64,000 bases of DNA from Cyanobium sp. AMD-g (GCF_024346395.1 NZ_JAGQCW010000008.1:24389-88388), one strand, 5' to 3'; positions 43,773 through 51,529 are shown, counted from the first letter of the stretch. The notes: generated by a model from the sequence alone, not told the origin. Program-made: numbers and translations.

Positions 43773-44087
43773 TCAGGGGCCGTTGGACTGCATCGTTTCG
43801 AGGGCAGCCTGACACTTTTCCGGGGACTGGTAGATGAAGACTTCACCCCGGGGCAAGGCATCGCACCGGTGGTATTGGGAGGCAAGCCCGAAGGCGTAAC
43901 CGGCCGGGGAAAACTCACAGCGGGTGATGCTCGCCGCCTGCTGCGGCGCGATGCGATGGCAGGTGGTGGTCGTCGGCTTGAGGGCATCAAAGCCATAGCC
44001 GCCCTGCGCGGGAAACGCCCCGGCCCCTGCGGCGCTGGACGCCGCCAGCAACAGAGCCGCCAGCCGAAGTCGCAGGGCGGTGTCCAT
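43773..44087 (-). CDS. Secreted small protein, unknown function
   Basis: 104 residues. A signal peptide (about 5-24, LRLAALLLAASSAAGAGA, cut before FPAQGG) leads to a mature part with three cysteines (TTTTCHRIAP, ITRCEFSP, HRCDALP, plus PEKCQAAL near the end making four). The spacing suggests disulfides. No family recognised. It lies 3 nt upstream of the flavodiiron-type gene on the same strand. Confidence 0.65.
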   Translation of the reverse strand: MDTALRLRLAALLLAASSAAGAGAFPAQGGYGFDALKPTTTTCHRIAPQQAASITRCEFSPAGYAFGLASQYHRCDALPRGEVFIYQSPEKCQAALETMQSNGP

Positions 44088-44125
44088 CGCGCCAGAGCCG
44101 GTGGGGCAGACGATTGACGCTAAGC

Positions 44126-44163
44126 GAGGTGTCCCGTCCGCTCCATGAGGTGTCCCGTCCGCT
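44126..44163. repeat. Two direct copies of a 17-bp sequence
   Basis: GAGGTGTCCCGTCCGCT occurs at 44126-44142 and again at 44147-44163, a 21-bp period. The second copy ends at the stop codon of the ABC membrane-domain gene. It could be an operator pair, or a scar of a recombination event that removed sequence downstream of the ABC gene. Confidence 0.6.
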
Positions 44164-45023
44164 TAATCGGCGGCCACCGCGTTGCCCAGCCGTGCCCGGA
44201 TATCCCTGAGCCGGGCGACGTTGTTCACCAGCGCCGGAGCGCTGTCGAGGCCCTGCAGATAATCGAACACATAGGCGAGCACGGCATAGATGGCGCCTGC
44301 GCTGAAGGACTCCGAACGGGTGAAGTCGATCAGGAGCACCACCAGCGCCACGATCGTGGCGAGCTCCGTCACGGTCCAGGTCCACGACTCGCTGTCGGAG
44401 AGCTGCACATGCCAGCGCCGCACCCGGCCGAAGTGGCGCCGCAGGCGCAGCGGGCGCGCCGCCTCGATGTCCTCGATCTCGCGCTCGATCTGGTCGTTGA
44501 GGCCGCGGTGCAGGCGCAGGGCGCGCCGCCAGTACCAGGCGTTGACGAGCCCCATCGGCAGCAGCACCGCCATGGCGATGAGTCCGGCCTGGAGGTCGTA
44601 GGTGAACAACATCACCAGCGAGCCGACCACGGTCACCACCTGGGAGAACATCGCCGGCACGTCGGCCTCGAAGAAGCCGACCATGTCGCGCATCATCTCC
44701 ACCCGCGCCGACACGATGCTGGTGCCGTGGCCGAGGCGCTTCTGGTCGGCCACGGTGCGCACGGCGAGGCGGGCATAGAGGCCCATGAAGACCCGGGTGT
44801 CGAAGCGCTGCCGCACGAAGGCCGTGACCAGGTGCACGAGCCACACGGCGATCAGCGCCGACAGGCCCCGGTAGCTGCCCTTCAGCAACCCGTCGACTGC
44901 CCAGCCGGTGATCGCCGGATAGGAGAGGGTGCAGAGGTTCTCCAGCAGGGTCAGGGAGTAGGTGCCGGCGATCGACAGCCGTTCAGCGCGGGAGAGGGTG
45001 GAAAGAAGCGTCTGCGGCATCAC
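44163..45023 (-). CDS. ABC exporter membrane domain without an ATPase domain
   Basis: 286 residues forming one six-helix ABC exporter membrane domain: ALITGWAVDGLLKG near the start, FDTRVFMGLYARLAV, RVEMMRDMVGFFEADVP and an EIEDIEAARPL cytoplasmic loop. The sequence ends where a linker to a nucleotide-binding domain would start, and no ATPase gene lies beside it. Stand-alone proteins of this kind occur in other bacteria, so it may be natural and not a truncation, but the direct repeat at its stop leaves loss of the ATPase part possible. Substrate unknown. It is 30 nt after an exported hydrolase gene. Confidence 0.78.
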   Translation of the reverse strand: MMPQTLLSTLSRAERLSIAGTYSLTLLENLCTLSYPAITGWAVDGLLKGSYRGLSALIAVWLVHLVTAFVRQRFDTRVFMGLYARLAVRTVADQKRLGHGTSIVSARVEMMRDMVGFFEADVPAMFSQVVTVVGSLVMLFTYDLQAGLIAMAVLLPMGLVNAWYWRRALRLHRGLNDQIEREIEDIEAARPLRLRRHFGRVRRWHVQLSDSESWTWTVTELATIVALVVLLIDFTRSESFSAGAIYAVLAYVFDYLQGLDSAPALVNNVARLRDIRARLGNAVAAD

Positions 45024-45053
45024 CGGGCCCTGGCGTCTCCAGCCTGGCAGCGA

Positions 45054-46646
45054 TCACTCAACGACGAACGCCGGCTTGACCTGGGCCAGGCAACGGCTGT
45101 CGGGCGCCTGCTTCGGGTTGGCCAGAAAGTCGTCGGCGATCTGGGTCACGCAGGCGGCTGCGGGCATCCCCGGCGGCGCAAACAGCGCCCCATGGCCGAC
45201 GCCGGGGAAGGTGAACACGTAGGCGGTGGTGAAGTTGCTGGCCACGGCTTCGCCGTAAGGCGCTGGCGTGACCGGGTCGTAGCTGCCATTCAGCACCAGG
45301 GTGGGGATCTGCGGATTGGCATGAACAAAGGCTGGCTTCTGCTCCACCTGGAGCACGTCGCAGGCGTTGTTCACCGCTGCGGATTCGCGCAGGCCCAGGG
45401 GGAGCAGTTGCGGGTAGGGCGGCGGCAGCACCTGGGCGGGCTGGAGCCGAACCGATCGACTCCGGGCACAGACGACCGTGTGATACATCTCCCTGGCCCC
45501 CCTCGGTTCGAGATCCGACAGGGATTCGGCGATCCAGCCGAAGTTGCCCTGGCTGGCGGCGTGGATGAATCGGGGCAGGGAACTGCCGCGGGCGGATTCA
45601 CCGGAATAGGGCCGGGCGAGATAGGGCACGACGCCCGTGATGAAGGCGTTGCCGTCGAGCTGGGTGGTGAACGTCTGCTTGCTGGAGGGAATGGTGAGGG
45701 TCAGGGGCACGGGTTTCTGGTTGAGCCGATCGACGATCCCCAGAAACGTCGTCTCCAGATTTGAGTAGGCCGCGTTGCACTGTTGGTCCTGCGCGCAGGC
45801 GCGGAACACGTTCCTCAGGGCATAGCTGAACGTATGACTCGAGGCCAGATTGAAATCAAGATCGGGCCGTACGACGCCATCAAGAATCACGCTGCGGAGT
45901 TTGGACTTGTGCTTGTCGGCCTGGGCGATGACGTACTGGCCAAGCAACGTGCCATAGGACACGCCGTAGTAGTTGAACACCGGATAGCCCAACGCTTCGG
46001 CGACGGCGTAGATGTCAGCGGCATTCTCGCGGGTGTTGAAGGCGCTGGGATTGACCCCCTGGGCCTTCAGGCGAGCGTTACAGCCCCTGATCCAGCTTGG
46101 GTCGGTGTAGCTCTGCTTCCCCTGCACCACGGCAATGTTGTGGGCATTCAGCTCGGGGCAGAACAGGAAAGGCTTGGCATACCGGGTCCCCCGTTCCTCC
46201 ACGAAGATCAGATCACGGCCCTGCAGCAAAGCGGGGAGCTCGGGGTACTTCGGCAGGGCTCCATTGGCAATGTCGCCGATGGTGGAATCCCCAGGGCCGC
46301 CCTGCTCGACGAACAGGGGATCAGCCGCAGAGGTTTTGGCCGGGCTGCGGGTGCGGACCACGCCGAGCTGGATGGTGCGTCCCTGGGGATTCGCATGCTG
46401 TTCGGGGACAGTGACGTAGCCACAATCCGACTGGGCTGCGATGGCGGCAGGAACCTCGAAGATCTTGCAGTCGACAGATGTCCATGCCCGGCCGAACTTG
46501 GCCGCACTTGGCGCTGCATGGCCAGGAGCGGAACCGCCGGTGGCAACGACAGCAATGGCAAGGAGAGCGAGTCGGAACAACGGAGTTGACGTCTGCACCC
46601 CGTGCAGAGCACGGCTGGAACGCAACTCAAAACAGTCGTTCTTCAT
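45054..46646 (-). CDS. Exported alpha/beta-hydrolase (S33 peptidase-like)
   Basis: 530 residues. The signal peptide is about 24-45 (core ALLAIAVVATGGSA). The fold resembles tripeptidyl aminopeptidases/proline iminopeptidases: oxyanion FVEQGGPGDST, nucleophile YYGVSYGTLLG, a large cap with several cysteines, Asp in LNGSYDPVTP and His in PGVGHGALF, followed by the C-terminal TAP-type tail. It probably clips short peptides or esters in the periplasm. It starts about 24 nt after the DNA alkylation repair gene on the same strand. Substrate unknown. Confidence 0.87.
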   Translation of the reverse strand: MKNDCFELRSSRALHGVQTSTPLFRLALLAIAVVATGGSAPGHAAPSAAKFGRAWTSVDCKIFEVPAAIAAQSDCGYVTVPEQHANPQGRTIQLGVVRTRSPAKTSAADPLFVEQGGPGDSTIGDIANGALPKYPELPALLQGRDLIFVEERGTRYAKPFLFCPELNAHNIAVVQGKQSYTDPSWIRGCNARLKAQGVNPSAFNTRENAADIYAVAEALGYPVFNYYGVSYGTLLGQYVIAQADKHKSKLRSVILDGVVRPDLDFNLASSHTFSYALRNVFRACAQDQQCNAAYSNLETTFLGIVDRLNQKPVPLTLTIPSSKQTFTTQLDGNAFITGVVPYLARPYSGESARGSSLPRFIHAASQGNFGWIAESLSDLEPRGAREMYHTVVCARSRSVRLQPAQVLPPPYPQLLPLGLRESAAVNNACDVLQVEQKPAFVHANPQIPTLVLNGSYDPVTPAPYGEAVASNFTTAYVFTFPGVGHGALFAPPGMPAAACVTQIADDFLANPKQAPDSRCLAQVKPAFVVE

Positions 46647-46670
46647 TCATCGCCGAGCACACACTGGATG

Positions 46671-47522
46671 CTAGCAAGCTGCCGCACGGATCTTCCGTGC
46701 GCGCGCATCTCCCTGCTTGGCTGGGTAGCGAACCGCATGGCGGATCAGCCACTGCAGATCTGACGAAGCACCCTCCCGCAACCAACGCTCACAGGTGGCA
46801 AAGACGAGTTCCGGATGGTCTTTGGCGATGTCCCCCAGATGGTTGGCAACACTGCGGCGGACGTACAGCGATGGATCGTCCTTCAGGAATTCAAGAATGG
46901 GCAATGTTGGCCTCGGGTCGGCAACAAACGAAGCAATGCGTTTCCCCCAGGGAAGCCTTGGGCGTGTCCCCTCGCTGCAGAGGCGCCTCACATGCGGATT
47001 CGGATCGGTGATCCATTGACCAACCTGCTCCAGTGCGCGTTCCTGCTGCTGGATCAGAAACGGGCGGATGGCAAACTCCGAGGTGAACCGCATGGTGAGG
47101 GCATGCAACGCCAGCATCGACGTCTCGAAGGGGTCGTTGCCACCATTGTGTTGATCGTCCTGCCCGTACTCAGAAACAAAGAAGCTGTGTGGAAGATAGA
47201 AAAAGCCTGCCACTCCCAAATCTTCTGTTTCTGACTTCTCCGGCGTCAAGGAAGCGATGAGAACTTGAACAGCCTCCTCGTAGTTGCCAGGCAAGACGTC
47301 ACGAAGCGCCTTGGCGATGTGCCGACCTCGCTGCATGATGGCCAACGGTTCAAGGCCCGCCAGCGCGGATTCGCAGAATCGGCTGACCGGGAAGTCTGCA
47401 TCAACAATCCGAATGTTGTTCGCCAGACACACAACCGCCTCATGGCCCAGCAGATGCTTCAAAGGTGTGCCCTTCTGAATGGAACGCGGTGCTGGGGGGA
47501 TTGTGGGTAAACGAGGTGTCAT
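46671..47522 (-). CDS. DNA alkylation repair protein (HEAT-repeat, AlkD/AlkC-like)
   Basis: 283 residues from ATG 47522 (MTPRLPTIPP); the longer frame overlaps the upstream hydrolase. It is alpha-helical throughout. HEAT-like repeats are seen: FCESALAGLEPLAIMQRGRHIA region, LEQVGQWITDPNPHVRRL, ILEFLKDDPSLYVRRSVANHL and HLGDIAKDHPELVFATCERWL (quoted in short pieces). The RRSVANHLGDIAKDHP block is typical of AlkC/AlkD-type glycosylases that remove positively charged alkylated bases without base flipping. It starts 7 nt after the hydrolase stop. GC content is falling here towards the cassette region. Confidence 0.82.
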   Translation of the reverse strand: MTPRLPTIPPAPRSIQKGTPLKHLLGHEAVVCLANNIRIVDADFPVSRFCESALAGLEPLAIMQRGRHIAKALRDVLPGNYEEAVQVLIASLTPEKSETEDLGVAGFFYLPHSFFVSEYGQDDQHNGGNDPFETSMLALHALTMRFTSEFAIRPFLIQQQERALEQVGQWITDPNPHVRRLCSEGTRPRLPWGKRIASFVADPRPTLPILEFLKDDPSLYVRRSVANHLGDIAKDHPELVFATCERWLREGASSDLQWLIRHAVRYPAKQGDARARKIRAAAC

Positions 47523-47529
47523 GGAGGCC

Positions 47530-48429
47530 CTATCCATGCCCATGGCCATCGAGATCTGCGGCAACCTGAGCCAGGATCTCGTTCGCATGGCTGAGGGCAA
47601 TGAAGTGGCCTCCGCCGCTGATGGAATGCCAGATGGCTCCGGGGGTCCTGTCTGCCACCGTCCTGTTGATGGATTCAGGCACCAGCTTGTCATCCGTTCC
47701 CTGCCAGAAGTGCACCAGTCGAGTGACTTTGGTCAAGTCAAACGGCCAGGCCTCGTAGAGCATCGTGGCGTCAGCGACAAGCCCCGCAGCGCCCTGCCGA
47801 AAACACTCACGCGATGCCTCCAGAAAGGATTGGCAGAGCAACTCATCTGAGAGGAGCTCCTGATCCGAGACGCCAATCGACTTCTTCAGCGCCTGTAGAT
47901 AGCTGGCCTCAAAGCGCCTCGCACTCAGGCCAAGCAGGTCATACATGAGCCTGAAGCCAGGATGGAAGTGCAACGCCAGGCGACCCCCAAGCGCATCAAC
48001 ACTGCTTTGGTATGGCGCGGCCCAGTTGGCTCCGAACGCTCCGTAGCTGGCACCCGCGATGCAGCTGACATTGGCCAGACGACCAGGATCCAGGTAGGCG
48101 GCGGCGGCAAGCGCCCACGGGCCCCCTTCAGACCAACCGGTGACGGCAAAAGACTGGGCATCCAAGGAATCGGCCAAGGCCAGGAGGTCGCAGGCCCATG
48201 ACGCGAAGGTGCGGCCCGGCTGAGGATCGGAGCCACCGATACCAGGCCGATCCACACAGACCAACCTCAGCCCATGGGCCCTTGCAGCCGCATCAAAGAG
48301 ATTCGCCTCCAGGCGGCTGGAGGGCCCTCCGTGGTTATGGAGTATCAGTGGACCGTCTGCATGGCCGGTTTCCAGATAAGCGAGAGTTCGGTTTTCAATC
48401 TGGAAAGTTCCTTCACGTGCCAACTTCAC
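47530..48429 (-). CDS. Alpha/beta-hydrolase
   Basis: 299 residues. Oxyanion region HNHGGPSSRLEA, VDRPGIGGSDPQPG, nucleophile elbow VTGWSEGGPWAL (Ser, about 97), a lid, Asp in FWQGTDDKLVP and His in ISGGGHFIAL. No signal peptide. It belongs to a broad family of cytosolic esterases/haloalkane dehalogenase-like enzymes and the substrate is unknown. It is the first gene of a pair with the DNA alkylation repair gene. A GACTAA/TTAGTC inverted repeat lies just upstream. Confidence 0.88.
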   Translation of the reverse strand: MKLAREGTFQIENRTLAYLETGHADGPLILHNHGGPSSRLEANLFDAAARAHGLRLVCVDRPGIGGSDPQPGRTFASWACDLLALADSLDAQSFAVTGWSEGGPWALAAAAYLDPGRLANVSCIAGASYGAFGANWAAPYQSSVDALGGRLALHFHPGFRLMYDLLGLSARRFEASYLQALKKSIGVSDQELLSDELLCQSFLEASRECFRQGAAGLVADATMLYEAWPFDLTKVTRLVHFWQGTDDKLVPESINRTVADRTPGAIWHSISGGGHFIALSHANEILAQVAADLDGHGHG

Positions 48430-48441
48430 TTCCTCTATTGA

Positions 48442-48458
48442 GACTAACCACTTTAGTC
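48442..48458. promoter_or_regulatory. Inverted repeat 13 nt upstream of the alpha/beta-hydrolase
   Basis: GACTAA-CCACT-TTAGTC is a perfect 6-5-6 inverted repeat beginning 13 nt before the hydrolase ATG. Its position would let a repressor block initiation. It also contains a GTTAGTC string (minus strand) that recalls an integron core site, but no paired arm was found. Confidence 0.35.
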
Positions 48459-48487
48459 AGATGCCAATACCTTAAGAAACATCGAAG

Positions 48488-49310
48488 CTAAGTTGCGACA
48501 ATGGACCCTAGCGCAATGGCATTCCAATAGCGCGCCTTGCCAGTCCTCTGCCATGGGATGTTACTGGCCACGGCCAAAGCCAGTGGCTTGACAGCAACCA
48601 ACACTTCTCTGTACTCGGCGCAGAGACCCTTGCTCAGATCATCAATATGAACAAGACGCGTGAAAGGCCACTTGATTCAAAGTTTTGCTGGCAGATATCG
48701 AATCCCCAGTCAACAGTGACTAGTGCCCGACCGTCTCCAACTGGGTTTCCCTGATACTGCTCAGGTTCCAAATAGACTATTTGGCTGTTTTCAATACGAG
48801 CCCTCAATATCAAGACTTTCCATTGTTTGCAAGCGGTACAGTACACATGTACATTCCGCCCGGCATGAGCACACGAGAGATGTCTCAGAACGCCTCGCAG
48901 GGCGGAATACATCCTCAAGCACATCCTGCGCTAGATATGAATCTATTGACGCATCTGGAAACGCAAGCGATTCCAGGTTTTCACAGTGCATTTTACCAAC
49001 CGTGGCTCCAGTCCCATGGCCTGGAAAGCATTGAGAACATTCTTTTGAGAGACGAAGACTTGCCCCTCACGGCCATGACGAGGATTCGCGAATGGCAGCT
49101 TCTCGCCATGTTGGGGAAAAGGAATCAATTGCTACCATGAGTACTCGCTCGCGTGGAATACCTCCGCACTGCGCACAAACAAAGTGGTCTCTCAGCCAAT
49201 TGCTGTGAGCCGCGAATCGAACACCTCTGCCGCAGCTCGGGCAGAGTCCCGAGGCTTGAAGAACTGGTTGAGAATTCGACTTCGCGTCGCAGATATGATG
49301 GATTTTAGCG
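48488..49310 (-). pseudogene. Frameshifted SAM-dependent methyltransferase remnant
   Basis: Conceptual joining of three frames on the minus strand rebuilds one protein. The N-terminal part has a zinc-ribbon-like LCPSCGRGVRFAAHSN and FVCAQCGGIPRERVLM; it then stops after IRESSSWP. Another frame gives ENLESLAFPDASIDSYLAQD and VLEDVFRPARR, the methyltransferase middle. A third gives ILRARIENSQIVYLEPEQY, DGRALVTVDWGFDICQQ; and the end continues in yet another frame as TRLVHIDDLSKGLCAEYREV to a TAG at 48490. At least three or four shifts are needed, and no start codon is left. GC is lower than the chromosome average. It lies downstream of an attC site, so it is probably a decayed gene cassette. 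Confidence 0.85.
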
Positions 49311-49372
49311 AAAGCTATCTAGACGCCTAACCAACTTATTGCAGAATCAACATGGTGCTGTGTTCTCAAATT

Positions 49373-49457
49373 GGCTAACGCTCCAGATCAGAAGCGGGCA
49401 GGACTTCGATGTAGAATGTTTATCGCCGCTTCCGCCCGCTGAATCTTGGTGTTGGGG
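49373..49457 (-). repeat. attC recombination site (cassette of the HigA-like antitoxin)
   Basis: Read on the minus strand this 85-nt element starts CCCCAAC and ends with the core site GTTAGCC. The arms pair imperfectly: CCAAGATTCAG-CGGGC near the start against GCCCG-CTTCTGATCTGG near the end, with unpaired bases, as in integron attC sites. It begins 6 nt after the antitoxin stop codon. A further GTTAGGC string is at 49325-49331. Confidence 0.7.
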
Positions 49458-49463
49458 AAGCCA

Positions 49464-49748
49464 TTACGTCAGTTCGACTTTGAGAGTCTTGCCTACTGCT
49501 GATGCTGCCTTACCGAGCGTCGAGAGAGTGACCGATCGATTTGATGGATCAAGGAGACGATCTACTACCGGCCTGCTCGTCTTCATACGTTGCGCCAACT
49601 CAGTCTTCGTTAGCTGCGCCCGCTTCATCTCCTGAGCGATCTGAAAGGCGACCACACGCTTTGCAGCCGCAGCTTCAGCATCATCCAGGAGACGTTCGTT
49701 GCGGAGGAAGTCGTCAAAGTCGCTGCCGACATGTTGCTCGTCCATCAT
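49464..49748 (-). CDS. XRE-type helix-turn-helix antitoxin (HigA-like)
   Basis: 94 residues. An N-terminal linker precedes a helix-turn-helix: AFQIAQEMKRAQLTKTELAQ (about 33-52) and RMKTSRPVVDRLLDPSN, then SVTLSTLGKAASAVG. It matches antitoxins that pair with RelE/ParE-type toxins encoded just upstream. The ATG overlaps the stop of the toxin frame (ATGA), the usual toxin-first order of HigBA systems. The toxin is broken here, so the antitoxin may be an orphan repressor. Low GC; it lies in an attC-bounded cassette. Confidence 0.85.
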   Translation of the reverse strand: MMDEQHVGSDFDDFLRNERLLDDAEAAAAKRVVAFQIAQEMKRAQLTKTELAQRMKTSRPVVDRLLDPSNRSVTLSTLGKAASAVGKTLKVELT

Positions 49749-50094
49749 TGTGATCCTCGCAGTATTGCAAGACGTTCTTTCGCGGACTTGAGTTACGCTT
49801 TCGGCATCTTGGCCGACTTTTTAGCAAAGCCATGAAGGAGGATCATGGCGTCATCTTCAATGGTGAAAATAACACGCGCAATACTTTGTCGATATCCGAC
49901 CTTACCTCCCGAAGGCCGGGCTCTAGCTTGCGGATCAACGGTATACCCAAGGGCCAGCCGTACTGAGCTGTTTTGATTTCAGAACCAATGGCTTTGCGAT
50001 CCTCACGCTTTTGGTCCAGCAACCGCTCTCTCGCTGGTTCTCTCCCTGAATGAGAACGAAAGAAGAGGATTCGCAGGATGGGGGTTTTGCCCAT
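49745..50094 (-). pseudogene. Broken RelE/HigB-type toxin
   Basis: From ATG 50094 the frame reads MGKTPILRILFFRS, GREPARERLLDQKREDRKAIG, and YGWPLGIPLIRKLEPGLREVR, clear RelE/ParE-family toxin motifs. After REVRS it shifts; the next frame continues YRQSIARVIFTIEDDAMILL and HGFAKKSAKMPKA, then meets an in-frame TAA, followed by LKSAKERLAILRGSQ and a TGA overlapping the antitoxin ATG. One frameshift and one stop codon therefore interrupt a toxin whose partner is intact. Confidence 0.8.
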
Positions 50095-50118
50095 GCCCCA
50101 AGCCGCCTCAACGAGAAC

Positions 50119-50146
50119 AGTGTACCATAAAAGATGCGGCCGGCAA
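50119..50146 (-). promoter_or_regulatory. Putative promoter of the broken toxin-antitoxin cassette
   Basis: On the minus strand TTGCCG (50141-50146) and TACACT (50119-50124) are separated by 16 nt, about 25 nt before the toxin ATG. It lies inside the cassette, between attC and gene, as expected for toxin-antitoxin cassettes carrying their own promoter. Confidence 0.4.
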
Positions 50147-50184
50147 CGGACGGCTATCCAGTGAGGTGCAATCGCAGCTGGTCT

Positions 50185-50273
50185 GCCCAACGCCAAGATC
50201 ACCTGAACGCAAGAATCTCAGGGAGAAATCAAAGCCCTACTGGAGGCGTTTCAGATGTATCTTGATGTTATAC
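50185..50273 (-). repeat. attC recombination site (cupin cassette)
   Basis: An 89-nt element, minus strand: it begins GTATAAC and ends GTTGGGC. The arms CAAGAT-A-CATCTGAA-A-CGC and GCG-TTCAGGTG-ATCTTG pair along their length with two bulged A bases on one side, the asymmetric bulge pattern of attC sites. It follows the cupin stop by about 60 nt and precedes the broken toxin-antitoxin cassette. Confidence 0.75.
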
Positions 50274-50334
50274 GGACTTGATTTATCGCCTGAATCGACC
50301 ATGGAGTAAGACTCGCGTGTGTGAGACATCCTTC

Positions 50335-50733
50335 TTATCTCGGACGGTGCTGAGTGCCCAATCCTGCGGTAATGAACACTGCTGTTACCTCGCGTTCCAC
50401 GTCAGCCGTGTGCCAGGTTCCAGGTGAATTTACTGCGTACTGGCCAGGCCCCAGAGTCACGGCCGAGCGGGTACCATCAGGATCCTCTTGCTGGAGGATC
50501 ATTGATCCGGAAGTGCATAGAACGACTTCGCTTCCATGTGGGTGCATTTCCCACATTTCCCACGAAACGTTGAATTTGTGCATGCTTACGAGACGCCCCT
50601 CAGCGCCATCCTCGGCATGCCGCTTGACGTATTCCTCGTACCAATCCATTGCACCCGTGAATAATGGTTCAACCTCGGCAGTTGCGCCAAGACCCAGATG
50701 CACTGGATGAGCAATGATGTCGCGTGCGCCCAT
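50335..50733 (-). CDS. Cupin domain protein
   Basis: 132 residues. A single cupin barrel: VSMHKFNVSWEMWEMHPHG (metal ligands E and H, about 58), SEVVLCTSGSMIL, and LGPGQYAVNSPGTWHTADV (His ligand) in short pieces. No other domain. Small cupins bind metals and act as isomerases, dioxygenases or sensors; function here is unknown. It lies between two attC sites at 50185-50273 and 50803-50891, so it is a complete single-gene cassette. GC is lower than in the flanking chromosome. Confidence 0.85.
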   Translation of the reverse strand: MGARDIIAHPVHLGLGATAEVEPLFTGAMDWYEEYVKRHAEDGAEGRLVSMHKFNVSWEMWEMHPHGSEVVLCTSGSMILQQEDPDGTRSAVTLGPGQYAVNSPGTWHTADVEREVTAVFITAGLGTQHRPR

Positions 50734-50802
50734 GGAAATTCCCGTTAGTCACCACGGAGTGGAACTTTATCAGAGGAAATCACAGACAGCCGTTTGTGGT
50801 AC

Positions 50803-50891
50803 GTTTAACGCTTGCCATCACCTGGCCGCAAGGATTCCAAGCGACGAAAAGAGTCCTTTGGAGGCGGCCCAGGTGTATGGCATTGTTAGAC
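50803..50891 (-). repeat. attC recombination site (cassette of the intact toxin-antitoxin pair)
   Basis: The best-formed of the sites, 89 nt on the minus strand. It starts GTCTAAC, whose TAA is the antitoxin stop codon, and ends GCGTTAAAC. The arms are TGCCAT-A-CACCTGG-G-CCGC and GCGG-CCAGGTG-ATGGCA, pairing perfectly except for two extrahelical bases (A and G) on one arm. A smaller TCCAA/TTGGA pair lies inside. These are the defining features of attC. Confidence 0.85.
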
Positions 50892-51200
50892 AGCCGTCTC
50901 CGCCTCAACAGCAGGACTGGCATGCAGTTGAAGTCCGAGTGCAGAGATAACCTTCAAGACGGTTGCCAGCTCAGGATTACCGCTTGCTGAGAGAGCCTTA
51001 TAGAGACTTTCCCGACCCAGTCCAGCTTCACGTGCAATCTGCGTCATGCCCTTGGCACGAGCAATGTCACCCAATGCAGCAGCTACTAGCGTTGGATCTC
51101 CATCCTCCAGAGCGGCTTCAAGATAGGCTGCCATGTCTTCACTGCTTGTGAAATGATTGGCTGGATCCCAGACAGTTGTTTCGGTTTTGGTCATTGACAT
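50886..51200 (-). CDS. HigA-family antitoxin (addiction-module antidote)
   Basis: 104 residues. The sequence FTSSEDMAAYLEAALEDGD, AALGDIARAKGMTQIAREAG, LGRESLYKALSASGNPEL and VLKVISALGLQLHA is the typical XRE-type antidote of RelE/HigB pairs, with the helix-turn-helix at about 50-80. It begins 3 nt after the toxin stop and so is translated with it. It should bind the toxin and repress the shared promoter. Complete and apparently functional. Its stop codon lies inside the attC site, which marks it as a mobile cassette gene. Confidence 0.9.
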   Translation of the reverse strand: MSMTKTETTVWDPANHFTSSEDMAAYLEAALEDGDPTLVAAALGDIARAKGMTQIAREAGLGRESLYKALSASGNPELATVLKVISALGLQLHASPAVEAETAV

Positions 51201-51203
51201 TCC

Positions 51204-51494
51204 CTAAAGGTTACGGGCTAGATCCTTGGCATACTGGATGTCTTTCGCTTGAGAGCCCTTGTCGCCACCAACGAGTAGAACAATAAGCGTGTTGACTTGG
51301 CTTTTGAAATAGATCCGGTAGCCAGGGCCATATCGAATTCGAAGCTCAGAGATACCTTCTCCAGCTGGCCGGAGATCACCTGGATTTCCCAAGGATAATC
51401 GCCTGATCCCAATGTCGATGCGGGCTTTTGCCGCGCGATCGCGCAGCCCACTGAACCATGCGGCATAGGCGGGGGTCTCCCGAATCTCCAGCAT
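51204..51494 (-). CDS. RelE/ParE-family toxin (HigB-like)
   Basis: 96 residues with the family pattern: IRETPAYAAWFSGLRDR, ARIDIGIRRLSLGN, GISELRIRYGPGYRIYF and LIVLLVGGDKGSQAKDI. This branch cleaves mRNA on the ribosome, or in ParE-like members blocks gyrase; the GYRIYF plus GGDKGSQ motifs favour the RelE-like mRNA interferases. Full length. The cognate antitoxin follows 3 nt later. A good promoter sits immediately before its ATG, so the message may be leaderless. Confidence 0.9.
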   Translation of the reverse strand: MLEIRETPAYAAWFSGLRDRAAKARIDIGIRRLSLGNPGDLRPAGEGISELRIRYGPGYRIYFKSQVNTLIVLLVGGDKGSQAKDIQYAKDLARNL

Positions 51495-51500
51495 GCCACC

Positions 51501-51529
51501 ATTGTATCTCCAGGGATACGGTGACGCAA
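51501..51529 (-). promoter_or_regulatory. Promoter of the intact toxin-antitoxin cassette
   Basis: Minus strand: TTGCGT (51524-51529), 17-nt spacer, TACAAT (51501-51506). The -10 box ends only 6 nt before the toxin ATG at 51494, so transcription would begin at or very near the start codon. The promoter lies between the core site GTTAGAC (51544-51550) and the gene, inside the cassette. Confidence 0.55.

Noticed and set aside
48781..49140. A 119-residue plus-strand ORF
   Set aside because: It is antisense to the frameshifted methyltransferase, whose conserved motifs are on the other strand; no family features.
49325..49331. GCCTAAC as the end of another attC site
   Set aside because: Only about 40 nt separate it from the attC at 49373 and no convincing paired arms were found; kept only as a note.
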